A stretch of 40,319 nucleotides of DNA from SIG299 sp051880375 (GTDB taxonomy: Bacteria; Bacillota; Clostridia; Lachnospirales; Lachnospiraceae): positions 1 through 40,319 of the forward strand of contig JBJENV010000084.1 in assembly GCA_051880375.1 (NCBI GenBank), given 5' to 3'. Below the pieces are notes generated by a model, which was not told the DNA's origin, did not search any database, and worked only from the letters and a program-made list of their open reading frames with translations. How positions within the stretch are numbered: the stretch's first letter is position 1; each line of letters starts with the position of its first letter. The position numbers and the translations under genes are program-made. Of the stretch, positions 15,419 to 24,152 are shown in pieces.

Positions 15419-15541
15419 TCGTTTTACCCGGCCTTTTTAATCAAATCTTAATTTGCTTTTCATGCTTTTTCTGCTTTTCTATGGTACTATGTTGCTAACA
15501 AAGAAATTTCACACGGCAGCCTGCCGGGAAAGGAAACAGTT

Positions 15542-16189
15542 ATGGGATCATATCATTATCAGGGCATCGGTTCTATTTCGGGCGGAAGCTACGAAACACT
15601 AAACGTTGAGGGTGTTTATTCGCTTTCCCAGGAACTTGCGGCAGAATCGTTGGACATCGAAGGCGTCTTTCATGCAGGCGCTCCGGTAAAGGCAAACAAG
15701 TTTTATTGTGAAGGCGTGGCGGATTTTCATGCTTCCTTAGTGACCGGACCCGCTAAAATTGAAGGTGTGGTAACCGCAAAGCAGAACTTTCGTGCAGACA
15801 GCCTCCTGTTAGAGGGAGTATTGACTGCGGAAGACATTTTTGTCACCGGAGAGGCTTCTGCAACCGGTGTGATTCGCGCAAAAAGCCTGACGGCAGACAG
15901 CGTCTCCCTGATACACGACCGTAAAAAATACCACGGCGGCATCAAGCAGACCATCAAGTCCTTCTTCTCCGGAAAAGAGAGCGAGGATGACTATTCCCGT
16001 ATTGACACTCTCTCCGCAAAAAAGGTCCTTGTTAGTGGCTATGCTATTCAAAGTCTGAGCGGAGACGACGTTACCATCGGAAGCGACTGCCGGATTACAA
16101 CCGTCAAAGCAGGAAGCAGCCTCCGGATACATAAATCGTCCGTGGTAGAACACATAGAGGGCGGTATCGTACCGGAATATTTTGAGTAG
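15542..16189 (+). CDS. Bactofilin-like polymer-forming protein
   Basis: 215 residues made mainly of short beta strands in a repeated pattern: LNVEGVYS, LDIEGVFH, FYCEGVAD, AKIEGVVT, LLLEGVLT, a register of about 18-20 residues typical of a right-handed beta-helix as in bactofilins (DUF583/polymer-forming cytoskeletal family). A charged loop (about 125-155, HDRKKYHGG to ESEDDYSR) interrupts the helix before a second set of turns. Cytoplasmic. AAAGGA precedes the ATG. Divergent from ade and convergent with argD. Confidence 0.78.
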   Translation: MGSYHYQGIGSISGGSYETLNVEGVYSLSQELAAESLDIEGVFHAGAPVKANKFYCEGVADFHASLVTGPAKIEGVVTAKQNFRADSLLLEGVLTAEDIFVTGEASATGVIRAKSLTADSVSLIHDRKKYHGGIKQTIKSFFSGKESEDDYSRIDTLSAKKVLVSGYAIQSLSGDDVTIGSDCRITTVKAGSSLRIHKSSVVEHIEGGIVPEYFE

Positions 16190-16218
16190 GTTACTCCTTT
16201 TTTCTTAACATAAACAAA

Positions 16219-16282
16219 AGGAACTGCCGCACTTATGACAGGGAAAACATTGATATGCTCCCACATAGGTACGGCAGTTCCT
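16219..16282 (-). terminator. Terminator of the arginine operon
   Basis: Perfect 11-bp inverted repeat AGGAACTGCCG (16219-16229) and CGGCAGTTCCT (16272-16282), 12 nt after the argD stop. On the minus strand it is followed by TTTTGTTT. It may also slow plus-strand transcripts from the bactofilin-like gene. Confidence 0.75.
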
Positions 16283-16293
16283 CGTTTCTGCTC

Positions 16294-17475
16294 TTATATG
16301 CACTTCTTCAGTATCTCAAGCATTTCGTCAATCTGCTCCTTTGGCATCACAAGCGGCGGCAGGAAGCGCACCGTATTGGCTCCGGCAGAAATTAAAATCA
16401 GACCGTTCTCAAGTGCCTTTGTCACAATATCCTTTACCGGGCGGTCAAACTCGAGCCCCTGCATAAAGCCGATGCCGCGGTGTTCCTTTACGAACGGGCA
16501 TTCTTTTGCAAACTGCTCCAGCTTTTCATAAAGATAGGCGCCGTTTTTCTTTACGTTATCTAACACCTTCTGTTTTTCAAACAGTTCAAACACCTTTGCC
16601 ACCGCTGCGGTCACAAACGGATTGCCTCCGTAGGTCGTTCCGTGGTCGCCCGGCTCAAAGGCTGCTGCCACCTCTTCGGTTGCTGCAAACGCACCGACCG
16701 GTACACCGCACCCCAAAGCCTTTGCGGATACGACAATATCAGGCCGGATGCCGTACTGCTCATAGGCAAACATCGTTCCGGTACGACCCATGCCGCACTG
16801 CACCTCATCTAAAATCAGCAGGATGCCTTTTTCCTTACAAAGCTTAACTACTCCCGATAAAAATTCCTTCGTTGCCGGATGAATGCCGCCCTCGCCCTGT
16901 ACGGTTTCCAGAATGATTGCCGCCGTCTGCTTTGTCACCTTGGACGTGACATCGGACAAATCATTGAAGTTTGCAAAACGGACGCCGCCGATTAACGGTT
17001 CAAACGGTTCCCTGTACTTTTTTGTTCCGGTAACTGACAGCGAACCCATGCTTCTTCCATGGAACGAATGCTCCATGGCAATAATTTCACTGTCTGCTGC
17101 GCCGTGCTTTTTATAGTAATACTTTCTGGCAAGCTTGATTGCTCCCTCCACCGCCTCGGTGCCGCTGTTTGTAAAGAACACACGGTCCATGCCGGAGGCC
17201 TTCGCCAGTGCCTCCGCCGCATGAAGCGCAGGCTCATTGTAATAATAGTTGGAGGTATGTAACAGCTTATCAATCTGCGCCTTTAACGCCTCATTGTATT
17301 CCTCATTGTGATAGCCGAGCGCAAACACGCCGATTCCTGCCGAAAAATCCAGATACTTCTTTCCGTCGGTGTCATACAGGGTAACACCTTCCCCTCTGTC
17401 TAACACCACCGGATATCTGCCATAGGTGTGCATTAAAACCTGTTCCGCACGATTTCTGCATTCTGTTGAATTCAT
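16294..17475 (-). CDS. argD: Acetylornithine aminotransferase
   Basis: 393 residues, class III PLP aminotransferase. Transfers the amino group of glutamate to N-acetylglutamate semialdehyde in arginine synthesis. Seen: FTNSGTEAVEGAIKLAR for the phosphate of PLP, LILDEVQCGMGRTG with Asp223, and Lys252 in VVSAKALGCGVPVGAF as the Schiff-base lysine. GAGGG lies before the ATG. Last gene of the argC-GNAT-argJ-argB-argD operon, 88 bp after argB, followed by a terminator. Confidence 0.96.
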   Translation of the reverse strand: MNSTECRNRAEQVLMHTYGRYPVVLDRGEGVTLYDTDGKKYLDFSAGIGVFALGYHNEEYNEALKAQIDKLLHTSNYYYNEPALHAAEALAKASGMDRVFFTNSGTEAVEGAIKLARKYYYKKHGAADSEIIAMEHSFHGRSMGSLSVTGTKKYREPFEPLIGGVRFANFNDLSDVTSKVTKQTAAIILETVQGEGGIHPATKEFLSGVVKLCKEKGILLILDEVQCGMGRTGTMFAYEQYGIRPDIVVSAKALGCGVPVGAFAATEEVAAAFEPGDHGTTYGGNPFVTAAVAKVFELFEKQKVLDNVKKNGAYLYEKLEQFAKECPFVKEHRGIGFMQGLEFDRPVKDIVTKALENGLILISAGANTVRFLPPLVMPKEQIDEMLEILKKCI

Positions 17476-17563
17476 CTTTCCCTCATTTCCGCGCTGCTAA
17501 AAGATAGAAACACAGGCCTGTGATTGCAGCGCAGACACAAGCCCGTCTTTTTTACTTACTTTT

Positions 17564-18445
17564 TTACAAATTTTTTTCGTTGTATATTTCCGTTCCGATA
17601 CCACGGTCCGTAAAGAATTCGAGAAGCAGACAGTGCGCCATGCGTCCGTCCATGATATGTACCTTGGTTACCCCGTCCCGTACCGCATCGATACAGTTCT
17701 TTAGCTTCGGAAGCATGCCGCCGCCGATAAAGCCATCGGAAATCAGTTCCTCCGCTTTGCTTAAGGACAGTTCGGAAATCAGCGTCGTCTTATCCTTCGG
17801 ATCAAGGCACACGCCCTCGATATCCGTCAGAAACGCAAGCTTCTCCGCACCGACTGCCGTTGCAATCGCACACGCCGCATCATCCGCATTGATGTTGTAG
17901 GACTGGTAGGCATCATCGATGCCGATTGGTGCAATGACCGGCACAAAATCCTGCTCAATTAACGTATCCAGCAATGCCGTATTTACCTTGTCAATGTTGC
18001 CGACAAAGCCGATGTCCTGACCGTTTGCCAGCTTTTTTGTGACATGCAGGGTGCTTCCGTCCTTGCCACAGATACCTGCTGCCTTGACGCCGAGCTTTTC
18101 CATCATCTGAACAAGATTTTTGTTCACCTTATTCAGTACCATTTCGGCAACCTCCATGGTTTCGGCATCCGTTACGCGAAGCCCCTCGACAAATTTCGGT
18201 TCCTTTCCGAGCAGTCCGACCCACTTGCTGATTTCCTTGCCGCCGCCGTGCACAATAATCGGCTTCATGCCGACCAGCTTAAGAAGCGCCACATCCTTAA
18301 TGACATTCATCTGCAGCTCCGGGTCTAACATTGCGCTGCCGCCGTACTTTACGACCACCTTTTTGTTATTGAACTTCTGGATATAAGGCAGAGCCTCAAT
18401 CAAAACCTGTGCTTTTCCAAGCTCTGAATAATACGTATATTCCAT
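17564..18445 (-). CDS. argB: N-acetylglutamate kinase
   Basis: 293 residues of the amino acid kinase fold; phosphorylates N-acetylglutamate. Motifs: VVVKYGGSAM (ATP binding), IIVHGGGKEI, VGNIDKVN and FLTDIEGV. The N-terminal extension with KAQVLIEALPYIQKFNNK is like that of arginine-sensitive hexameric enzymes, so feedback inhibition by arginine is likely (inference from family). Lies between argJ and argD. Confidence 0.96.
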   Translation of the reverse strand: MEYTYYSELGKAQVLIEALPYIQKFNNKKVVVKYGGSAMLDPELQMNVIKDVALLKLVGMKPIIVHGGGKEISKWVGLLGKEPKFVEGLRVTDAETMEVAEMVLNKVNKNLVQMMEKLGVKAAGICGKDGSTLHVTKKLANGQDIGFVGNIDKVNTALLDTLIEQDFVPVIAPIGIDDAYQSYNINADDAACAIATAVGAEKLAFLTDIEGVCLDPKDKTTLISELSLSKAEELISDGFIGGGMLPKLKNCIDAVRDGVTKVHIMDGRMAHCLLLEFFTDRGIGTEIYNEKNL

Positions 18446-18481
18446 GTTTCCTGTTGTTCTCCTTTCCCGCTCCGAACACGA

Positions 18482-19708
18482 TTACGAGCGGTAATCCGCA
18501 TTAATCTTTACATAATCATAGGTCAGGTCGCAGCCCCATGCCGTTGCCGTAGCCTCGCCGTCCTTCATATCGGCAATCGCCGTTACCTCCTTGCAGGAGA
18601 GAATCTTTGTTGCCGTTTCCTCCGAATAATCGGTTGCCATACCGTTTTCCACAAGCTTTAAGGTGCCTGCTTCTCCGGTAATCGTAATGTCTACTTTGTA
18701 TGGGTCAAATGTTTCACCCGAATAGCCGAGCGCACACAAAATTCTGCCCCAGTTTGCGTCACTGCCATATACCGCCGCTTTGGTAAGACTGGAGGTAATG
18801 ACCGACTTTGCCAGACAAACCGCAGCATCCTTCGACTTTGCGTGAACCACCTTTGCCGTAAACAGCTTGGTTGCCCCCTCACCGTCCGCTGCGATGTGCT
18901 TTGCCAGATACTCGTTGACGATATGAAGCGCCGCGCAGAACGTCTTATAATCCTCGCTGTCTTCGTTTACCACCTTCTCATTTCCTGCCAGACCGTTTGC
19001 AAGCAGCAGCACGGTGTCGTTCGTCGACGTGTCGCCGTCCACGGAAACCATGTTGTAGGTGTCGGCAACATCCTCCCGTAATGCTTTATCCAGCAGCTCC
19101 TTGGAAATGTCCGCGTCCGTTGTCAGAAAGCCCAACATGGTACACATATTCGGATGAATCATGCCGGAGCCCTTGCACATACCGCCAAGCACGGCTCTCT
19201 TTCCGCCAAGTGTAAACTCAACCGCGATTTCCTTCTTCTCGGTATCGGTTGTCATAATTGCCTTTGCTGCCGCGGTTCCCGCTTCTATCGTATCAGACAG
19301 CAGTCCGGCAAGGACTTTGGTGCCCGCCTTGATTTTCTCCATCGGAAGCTGTTTGCCGATGACACCGGTCGATGCAACGAGTACATGCTCTTCCTTTACC
19401 GAAAGTACCTCCGAAGCTGTTTTTGCAGTCTCTCTGCAATAGGAGAAGCCTTCTTCTCCGGTACAGGCATTGGCGATACCGGCATTGATAACAACTGCCT
19501 GCGCCTGCTTTTCCTGCTCCACTATGTTCTTATCCCAAAGTACCGGAGCCGCCTTTACCATGTTGGTTGTAAAGGTTCCCGATGCCGTACACGGTGATTT
19601 GGAATACAGCATTGCCATATCCTGTCTGTCCTTATACTTGATACCGGCTGCCGTAGATGCCGCAAAAAAGCCCTGCGCCGCCGTTACGCCTCCCTCGATT
19701 ACGTTCAT
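18482..19708 (-). CDS. argJ: Bifunctional ornithine acetyltransferase / N-acetylglutamate synthase
   Basis: 408 residues, standard length. Recycles the acetyl group from N-acetylornithine to glutamate. The protein is normally cut by itself before a threonine in a conserved ATML motif; here the motif reads NMCTML, so Thr190 is kept but the residue before it is Cys189 instead of Ala. Other family blocks: VVINAGIANACTGEEG, SGMIHPNM, MVSVDGDTSTNDTV and YGSDANWGRILCALGYSG. AGGAGG lies before the start. 33 bp after the GNAT gene. Confidence 0.96.
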   Translation of the reverse strand: MNVIEGGVTAAQGFFAASTAAGIKYKDRQDMAMLYSKSPCTASGTFTTNMVKAAPVLWDKNIVEQEKQAQAVVINAGIANACTGEEGFSYCRETAKTASEVLSVKEEHVLVASTGVIGKQLPMEKIKAGTKVLAGLLSDTIEAGTAAAKAIMTTDTEKKEIAVEFTLGGKRAVLGGMCKGSGMIHPNMCTMLGFLTTDADISKELLDKALREDVADTYNMVSVDGDTSTNDTVLLLANGLAGNEKVVNEDSEDYKTFCAALHIVNEYLAKHIAADGEGATKLFTAKVVHAKSKDAAVCLAKSVITSSLTKAAVYGSDANWGRILCALGYSGETFDPYKVDITITGEAGTLKLVENGMATDYSEETATKILSCKEVTAIADMKDGEATATAWGCDLTYDYVKINADYRS

Positions 19709-19741
19709 GCCAATCCTCCTTGCTTTCCTCCTGTATTTCCT

Positions 19742-20203
19742 TTATCCGATAAATGCCGTGATGTTTTCGGCATTCAGCACAAATTCATAATAATTGACGT
19801 CCTCCCGTCCGGTCCAGCCGACGCCCTTCCAGAAGCAGTTGCCGACCTCGTTTTTCCGGAACGCAAGCAGCGCAACCTTATTGATGCCTTCTTCCTTTAA
19901 CGCCTCCATAGCTCTGGCAACCATCGCCTTGCCGATGCCGTGTTTTCTGTACTCCTCCGCCACGCAGACATGATAAAGATACCCGGTTCTTCCGTCATGT
20001 CCGCACAGGATGCTTCCGATGACCTTTCCATCCGAAACCGCAAGCATGCTTGTTGTCGGATTTCGTTTTAAAAAGCGTTCCACGCCTTCTCTGGAATCGT
20101 CAATGCTTCGGATACCGAAGCCCTTAATCGTATTCCAGAGGGCATATACCTCATCATAATCTTCCGGTTTCATGACTCTGATTTCTGTTATGTTTTCCAT
20201 CAC
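19742..20203 (-). CDS. GNAT acetyltransferase inside the arg operon
   Basis: 153 residues, single GNAT domain. IRVMKPEDYDEVYALWNTIK at the start and VCVAEEYRKHGIGKAMVARA (acetyl-CoA pyrophosphate loop, R/Q-x-x-G-x-G/A type) are clear; NEVGNCFWKGVGW closes the fold. Similar to YpeA-type and stand-alone short GNAT enzymes. Its place between argC and argJ suggests a link to acetylglutamate or acetylornithine metabolism, perhaps an extra N-acetylglutamate synthase that primes the cycle; this is inference. An early Met (MMEN) leaves the exact start within one codon. Confidence 0.85.
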   Translation of the reverse strand: MMENITEIRVMKPEDYDEVYALWNTIKGFGIRSIDDSREGVERFLKRNPTTSMLAVSDGKVIGSILCGHDGRTGYLYHVCVAEEYRKHGIGKAMVARAMEALKEEGINKVALLAFRKNEVGNCFWKGVGWTGREDVNYYEFVLNAENITAFIG

Positions 20204-20254
20204 GGACTCTCTCCTTACAGTTAAATCCTTTTTCGTACCCTGAAGCGTCTGCTT

Positions 20255-21295
20255 TTACGGGAACATCGGAACAAGGGAAAGCCCTGTCTTTTCCGGAAGT
20301 CCGAACATGAGATTCATATTCTGTACTGCCTGACCTGCCGCGCCCTTTACCAGATTATCCATTGCGCCCATCATAATCACCCGGCTGGTGCGCTCATCTA
20401 TCTTAAAATTCACATCCACAAAATTGGAGCCCTCCACCCATCTTGTTTCCGGACAGACATTCTGCGGGAGAACACGGACAAAGTATTCGTCCTTATAGCA
20501 GTCATCATAAATCTTCTTTACTTCCTCATAGGAAACCGGCTGCTTTAACGATGCATAAGCGGTAATCAAAATGCCGCGGTTCATCGGGACAAGATGCGGA
20601 GTAAAGTTTAACACGACCTGTTCTCCCGATGCATACGACAGCTGTTCCTCGATTTCCGGTGTATGACGGTGTGTTGCCACGCCGTATGCCTTAATGTTTT
20701 CGTTGACCTCGCAGTACAGGTTATCGACCTTTGCCGAGCGTCCGGCACCGGAGGTTCCGGATTTGGCATCAATAATCACCGTCTTCATATCAATCAGTCC
20801 GGCCTTTGCCAGCGGATAAATGCTTAAGGTGGAGCAGGTCGGATAGCAGCCCGGATTTGCAACCAGTCTGGCGCCCTTTATTTTCTCACGGTTTAACTCG
20901 CAAAGCCCGTAAACCGCTTCGTCTATGTACTGAGGACTTGCGTGCTTGATGCCGTACCACTTTTCATAAACCGAAACGTCCTTGATACGGAAATCCGCAC
21001 TCAGGTCAATGATTTTTGTCTTTTGTAACACCTCTTCCTTGACAATCGAAGCACAAAGTCCCTGCGGTGTTGCCGTAAAAATGACGTCTGCGGCATCGGC
21101 AAGCGCATCCATGTCATCCTCCAGACACTTGTCATCCACAAGCTCAAACATATTGCGGAACACCTCCGCGTACTGCTTATCCACATAGCTCTTAGAGCCG
21201 TACCATACAATTTCTGCTTCCTTATGCTGTAATAAAAGCCGTACAAGCTCCTGCCCGGCGTAGCCGGTGGAACCGATAATTCCTACCTTTATCAT
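20255..21295 (-). CDS. argC: N-acetyl-gamma-glutamyl-phosphate reductase
   Basis: 346 residues. NADPH-dependent reduction of acetylglutamyl phosphate to the semialdehyde. The N-terminal Rossmann motif GIIGSTGYAGQELVRLL and the catalytic Cys150 in VANPGCYPT are visible; THRHTPEIEEQL supplies the conserved His. Start has AAAGGAGCGG upstream. First gene of the operon, about 85 nt after the promoter at 21384-21412. Confidence 0.97.
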   Translation of the reverse strand: MIKVGIIGSTGYAGQELVRLLLQHKEAEIVWYGSKSYVDKQYAEVFRNMFELVDDKCLEDDMDALADAADVIFTATPQGLCASIVKEEVLQKTKIIDLSADFRIKDVSVYEKWYGIKHASPQYIDEAVYGLCELNREKIKGARLVANPGCYPTCSTLSIYPLAKAGLIDMKTVIIDAKSGTSGAGRSAKVDNLYCEVNENIKAYGVATHRHTPEIEEQLSYASGEQVVLNFTPHLVPMNRGILITAYASLKQPVSYEEVKKIYDDCYKDEYFVRVLPQNVCPETRWVEGSNFVDVNFKIDERTSRVIMMGAMDNLVKGAAGQAVQNMNLMFGLPEKTGLSLVPMFP

Positions 21296-21377
21296 CCTCT
21301 ATCCGCTCCTTTCAACGTCCGTGCCGGTATCTGCCCTTTTGTCCTACCGGGACGCTTTCTTCGTATGCAATCATTTT

Positions 21378-21412
21378 CTCATAATTATACATCTATGTGT
21401 AATTTTATGCAA
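21378..21412 (-). promoter_or_regulatory. Promoter of the argC operon with ARG-box-like motifs
   Basis: TTGCAT (21407-21412), 17 nt, TATAAT (21384-21389) on the minus strand. Two AT-rich motifs cover it: TGCATAAAATTACA (21398-21411) and TGTATAATTATGAG (21378-21391), matching the general ArgR box TGAATWWWWATTCA at about 11 and 10 of 14 positions. ArgR control is inference. Confidence 0.7.
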
Positions 21413-21439
21413 TATATTTTTTTGAAATCATCACAACTT

Positions 21440-22027
21440 TCAAAACAGAAGAATTCCTTCTTCCTTCAGCCGCTGATAAATTCCTGCAATCGGAAAACCT
21501 ACAATATTATAATAGTCGCCGGAAATGCTCTTGATATAAGGAGCAAACAGTCCCTGAACTGCATACGCCCCTGCCTTGTCCATCGGCTCGCCGCTGTCCA
21601 CATAGGTCTCGATTTCTCCGGTTGTCATCGGGTATACGGTAACGCCTGTCGTCTCCGCAAAGGAAAGCGTTTTCTTTGTTCCGTCCTCTTCTTTGATAAT
21701 CATGCACACACCGGTATATACCTCGTGGGTCTCGCCCGCAAACGAGGAAATCATGCGAATGGCATCTGCCCTGTCCTTCGGTTTCCCAAGAATCTGTCCG
21801 CGGTACGCCACCACCGTATCCGCACCGAGTACAAGCACCGGTCCTTCCTCTGCATCTGCCACATCTTCCGCCTTCATCGCAGAAAGCTCCAAAACAACCT
21901 CCTTCGGGTCCGTACTACGGATGACCTCTTCTTTCCCGCTTGTCCGGCAGGTAAATTCCACACCTACCTGTCCAAGGATTTCCTTTCTTCTTGGCGACCC
22001 TGAAGCTAACACAACCCGATATTTCAT
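21440..22027 (-). CDS. maf: Maf-like nucleoside triphosphate pyrophosphatase
   Basis: 195 residues from the ATG at 22027 with AAGGAGAG upstream; the frame is open earlier but has no site. Motifs: VVLASGSPRRKEIL near the N-terminus, LVLGADTVVAYRGQILGKPK (ADTVV) and YAVQGLFAPYIKSISGDYYNIVGFP at the end. Maf proteins hydrolyse non-canonical NTPs (dTTP/UTP type) and influence septation. It stands between the two arg operons; its 3' end is 28 bp from the argC promoter and no terminator is seen, so read-through into argC is possible. Confidence 0.94.
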   Translation of the reverse strand: MKYRVVLASGSPRRKEILGQVGVEFTCRTSGKEEVIRSTDPKEVVLELSAMKAEDVADAEEGPVLVLGADTVVAYRGQILGKPKDRADAIRMISSFAGETHEVYTGVCMIIKEEDGTKKTLSFAETTGVTVYPMTTGEIETYVDSGEPMDKAGAYAVQGLFAPYIKSISGDYYNIVGFPIAGIYQRLKEEGILLF

Positions 22028-22061
22028 GATAAACTCTCCTTTTCCCTGTTTTCTTAAATTT

Positions 22062-22090
22062 ATATTACTCGCTTTTTTGCGCCGTGGCAA
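22062..22090 (-). promoter_or_regulatory. Promoter of maf
   Basis: Minus-strand TTGCCA (22085-22090), 17 nt, TAATAT (22062-22067), about 35 nt before the maf start. Confidence 0.5.
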
Positions 22091-22123
22091 GGTCAATTCC
22101 ATGAAAATTCTTTGATAGGCTTC

Positions 22124-22174
22124 TTGCATTTTACTGTCGCATGTTGTATAGTTATTTTAATGTATAATTATTAA
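22124..22174 (+). promoter_or_regulatory. Promoter of argG operon with ARG-box-like motif
   Basis: TTGCAT (22124-22129), 17 nt, TATAGT (22147-22152). Just downstream is TGTATAATTATTAA (22161-22174), matching the ArgR box consensus at about 12 of 14 positions and sharing its first 11 bases with the motif over the argC -10 box. Confidence 0.7.
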
Positions 22175-22215
22175 CTTACAGAATTTTGTATTTGCATGAA
22201 GGAGGATACCTGTTT

Positions 22216-23433
22216 ATGAAGGAAAAAGTCATTTTAGCTTACTCAGGTGGTCTTGATACGACCGCAATCATTCCCTGGTTAAAGGAAAATTACGATTATG
22301 ATGTCATCTGCTGCTGTATCGATGTCGGACAGGGTAACGAATTAGACGGTCTGGAGGAGCGTGCAAAGTACTCCGGTGCCGAAAAGCTTTACATATTGGA
22401 TGTAGTAGATGAATTTGTAGATGACTATGCAATTCCCTGCGTGAAGGCAGGTGCCGTTTACGAAAACAAGTATCTTCTCGGCACCTCAATGGCGCGTCCG
22501 CTCATTGCTAAAAAGCTGGTGGAAATTGCAAAGAAGGAGGGCGCAACCGCAATCTGCCACGGTGCTACCGGTAAGGGCAACGACCAGGTTCGTTTTGAAC
22601 TCGGTATCAAGGCGCTTGCTCCTGAATTAAAGATTATTGCTCCTTGGAGATGCAAGGAAACCTGGAAAATGCAGTCCCGTGAGGACGAAATCGAATACTG
22701 CAAGCAGCACGGCATCGACCTTCCGTTTGATGCAAGCCACAGCTACAGCCGTGACCGCAACCTCTGGCACATCAGTCATGAAGGTCTGGAGTTGGAGGAC
22801 CCGGCAAATGCACCGGATTATGACCACCTCTTAGTCCTCGGCGTTTCTCCGGAGCGTGCTCCTGACGAGGGCGAAACCATTTCCCTGACCTTTGAGAAAG
22901 GCGCTCCTGTTGCATTAAACGGCAAAAAGATGAAGGCCTCCGACATTTTAAAGGAATTAAACAGACTCGGCGGCAAGCACGGCATCGGTATCGTTGATAT
23001 CGTGGAAAACCGCGTGGTCGGCATGAAGTCCCGCGGCGTTTACGAAACACCGGGCGGCACCATCTTAATGGAAGCACACACACAGCTGGAAGAACTGATT
23101 TTAGACCGTGACACACTTGCTTACAAAAAAGGCATCGGCGACAAGTTTGCAGACATCGTATACGAAGGCAAATGGTTCACTCCGCTTCGCGAGGCTCTGC
23201 AGGCATTTGTGGAATCCACGCAGCAGTATGTCACAGGTGAAGTAAAGGTAAAGCTCTACAAAGGCAACATCATCAAGCAGGGAACTACTTCTCCTTACTC
23301 CTTATATAATGAAAGCATTGCTTCGTTTACAACCGGCGAGCTTTACGACCACCACGATGCAGAGGGCTTTATTAATCTGTTCGGTCTGTCCTTAAAGGTT
23401 CGCGCCATGATGATGAACAATCTGGAGAAATAA
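22216..23433 (+). CDS. argG: Argininosuccinate synthase
   Basis: 405 residues from the ATG at 22216 (AAGGAGG about 10 nt upstream). Joins citrulline and aspartate using ATP. Seen: the P-loop-like AYSGGLDTT, HGATGKGNDQVRFE, the RDRNLWHISHEGLELEDP block and the end MMMNNLEK. Full length. First gene of argG-SGNH-carB; argH is not next to it, which is less usual than an argGH pair. Confidence 0.97.
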   Translation: MKEKVILAYSGGLDTTAIIPWLKENYDYDVICCCIDVGQGNELDGLEERAKYSGAEKLYILDVVDEFVDDYAIPCVKAGAVYENKYLLGTSMARPLIAKKLVEIAKKEGATAICHGATGKGNDQVRFELGIKALAPELKIIAPWRCKETWKMQSREDEIEYCKQHGIDLPFDASHSYSRDRNLWHISHEGLELEDPANAPDYDHLLVLGVSPERAPDEGETISLTFEKGAPVALNGKKMKASDILKELNRLGGKHGIGIVDIVENRVVGMKSRGVYETPGGTILMEAHTQLEELILDRDTLAYKKGIGDKFADIVYEGKWFTPLREALQAFVESTQQYVTGEVKVKLYKGNIIKQGTTSPYSLYNESIASFTTGELYDHHDAEGFINLFGLSLKVRAMMMNNLEK

Positions 23434-23456
23434 CAAACCACAATGGGGGAAACTAC

Positions 23457-24128
23457 ATGGTACCGGAGAAAAAAATCAAAGTAGTCTGTATGGGAGACAG
23501 TATCACAGAAGGTTTTGGCCTGGATGACATTACATGCACCTACCCGTTCCTTCTGCAGGAATTTCTCGGAGAGGACTATGAGGTCTTCAATCAGGGGGTT
23601 ACCAGCAGCTGCGTCAGCAACAAGGAGCTTAACGGCAGGGTGTGCGGACTTCCGTATGTCCGTCAGGACCGTTACCGGGAAGCCTTAGCGCTTCAAGGGG
23701 ACATCTATGTCATTATGCTCGGAACAAACGATGCACAGGACGGCATGGACGATGTTCTTGATGTGCAGGACCCGTATAACAATCTGATTTCTCTGGAGCC
23801 GGAGTTTGAAACCTATTATCAGGCAATCATTGATGCCGTTTTCGTTGCCGCACCGGGGGCTCTGATTTTTATCGTCACTCCGATGCCGGTCGGCTTCTGC
23901 ATCTGGCGTAAGCATCAGGAGCGTTATCTTCTGCGTCTTCTGCCGCATATTGAGGCCGTTGCCGCTGCTAACGCGCTTCCTCTGGTCGACCTGCACAGCG
24001 AATTTTTAAAGCTGCCGGAAGCCGAGCTTACTGCTCTCTATCAGGATGACGGACTTCACCCGAATGTTTCCGGCACCATGCTGATAGCAAGCATCTTAGC
24101 TTATGCCATCGGAAACCGCAGCTACTAA
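23457..24128 (+). CDS. SGNH/GDSL hydrolase
   Basis: 223 residues. The four SGNH blocks are visible: VVCMGDSITEGFG with the catalytic Ser, a Gly in the NQGV block, IMLGTNDAQDG with the Asn, and YQDDGLHPN with the Asp/His pair. No signal peptide or membrane segment, so a cytoplasmic esterase is likely; substrate unknown. GGGGGA precedes the ATG. It sits 23 bp after argG and 24 bp before carB, so it is co-transcribed with arginine/pyrimidine genes although it has no evident part in the pathway. Confidence 0.9.
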   Translation: MVPEKKIKVVCMGDSITEGFGLDDITCTYPFLLQEFLGEDYEVFNQGVTSSCVSNKELNGRVCGLPYVRQDRYREALALQGDIYVIMLGTNDAQDGMDDVLDVQDPYNNLISLEPEFETYYQAIIDAVFVAAPGALIFIVTPMPVGFCIWRKHQERYLLRLLPHIEAVAAANALPLVDLHSEFLKLPEAELTALYQDDGLHPNVSGTMLIASILAYAIGNRSY

Positions 24129-24152
24129 ACCACAAAAAATGAGGAGAATTCT

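Noticed and set aside
15336..15541. Possible purine riboswitch upstream of ade
   Set aside because: The ade promoter leaves only about 50 nt of leader, with no purine-aptamer core visible.
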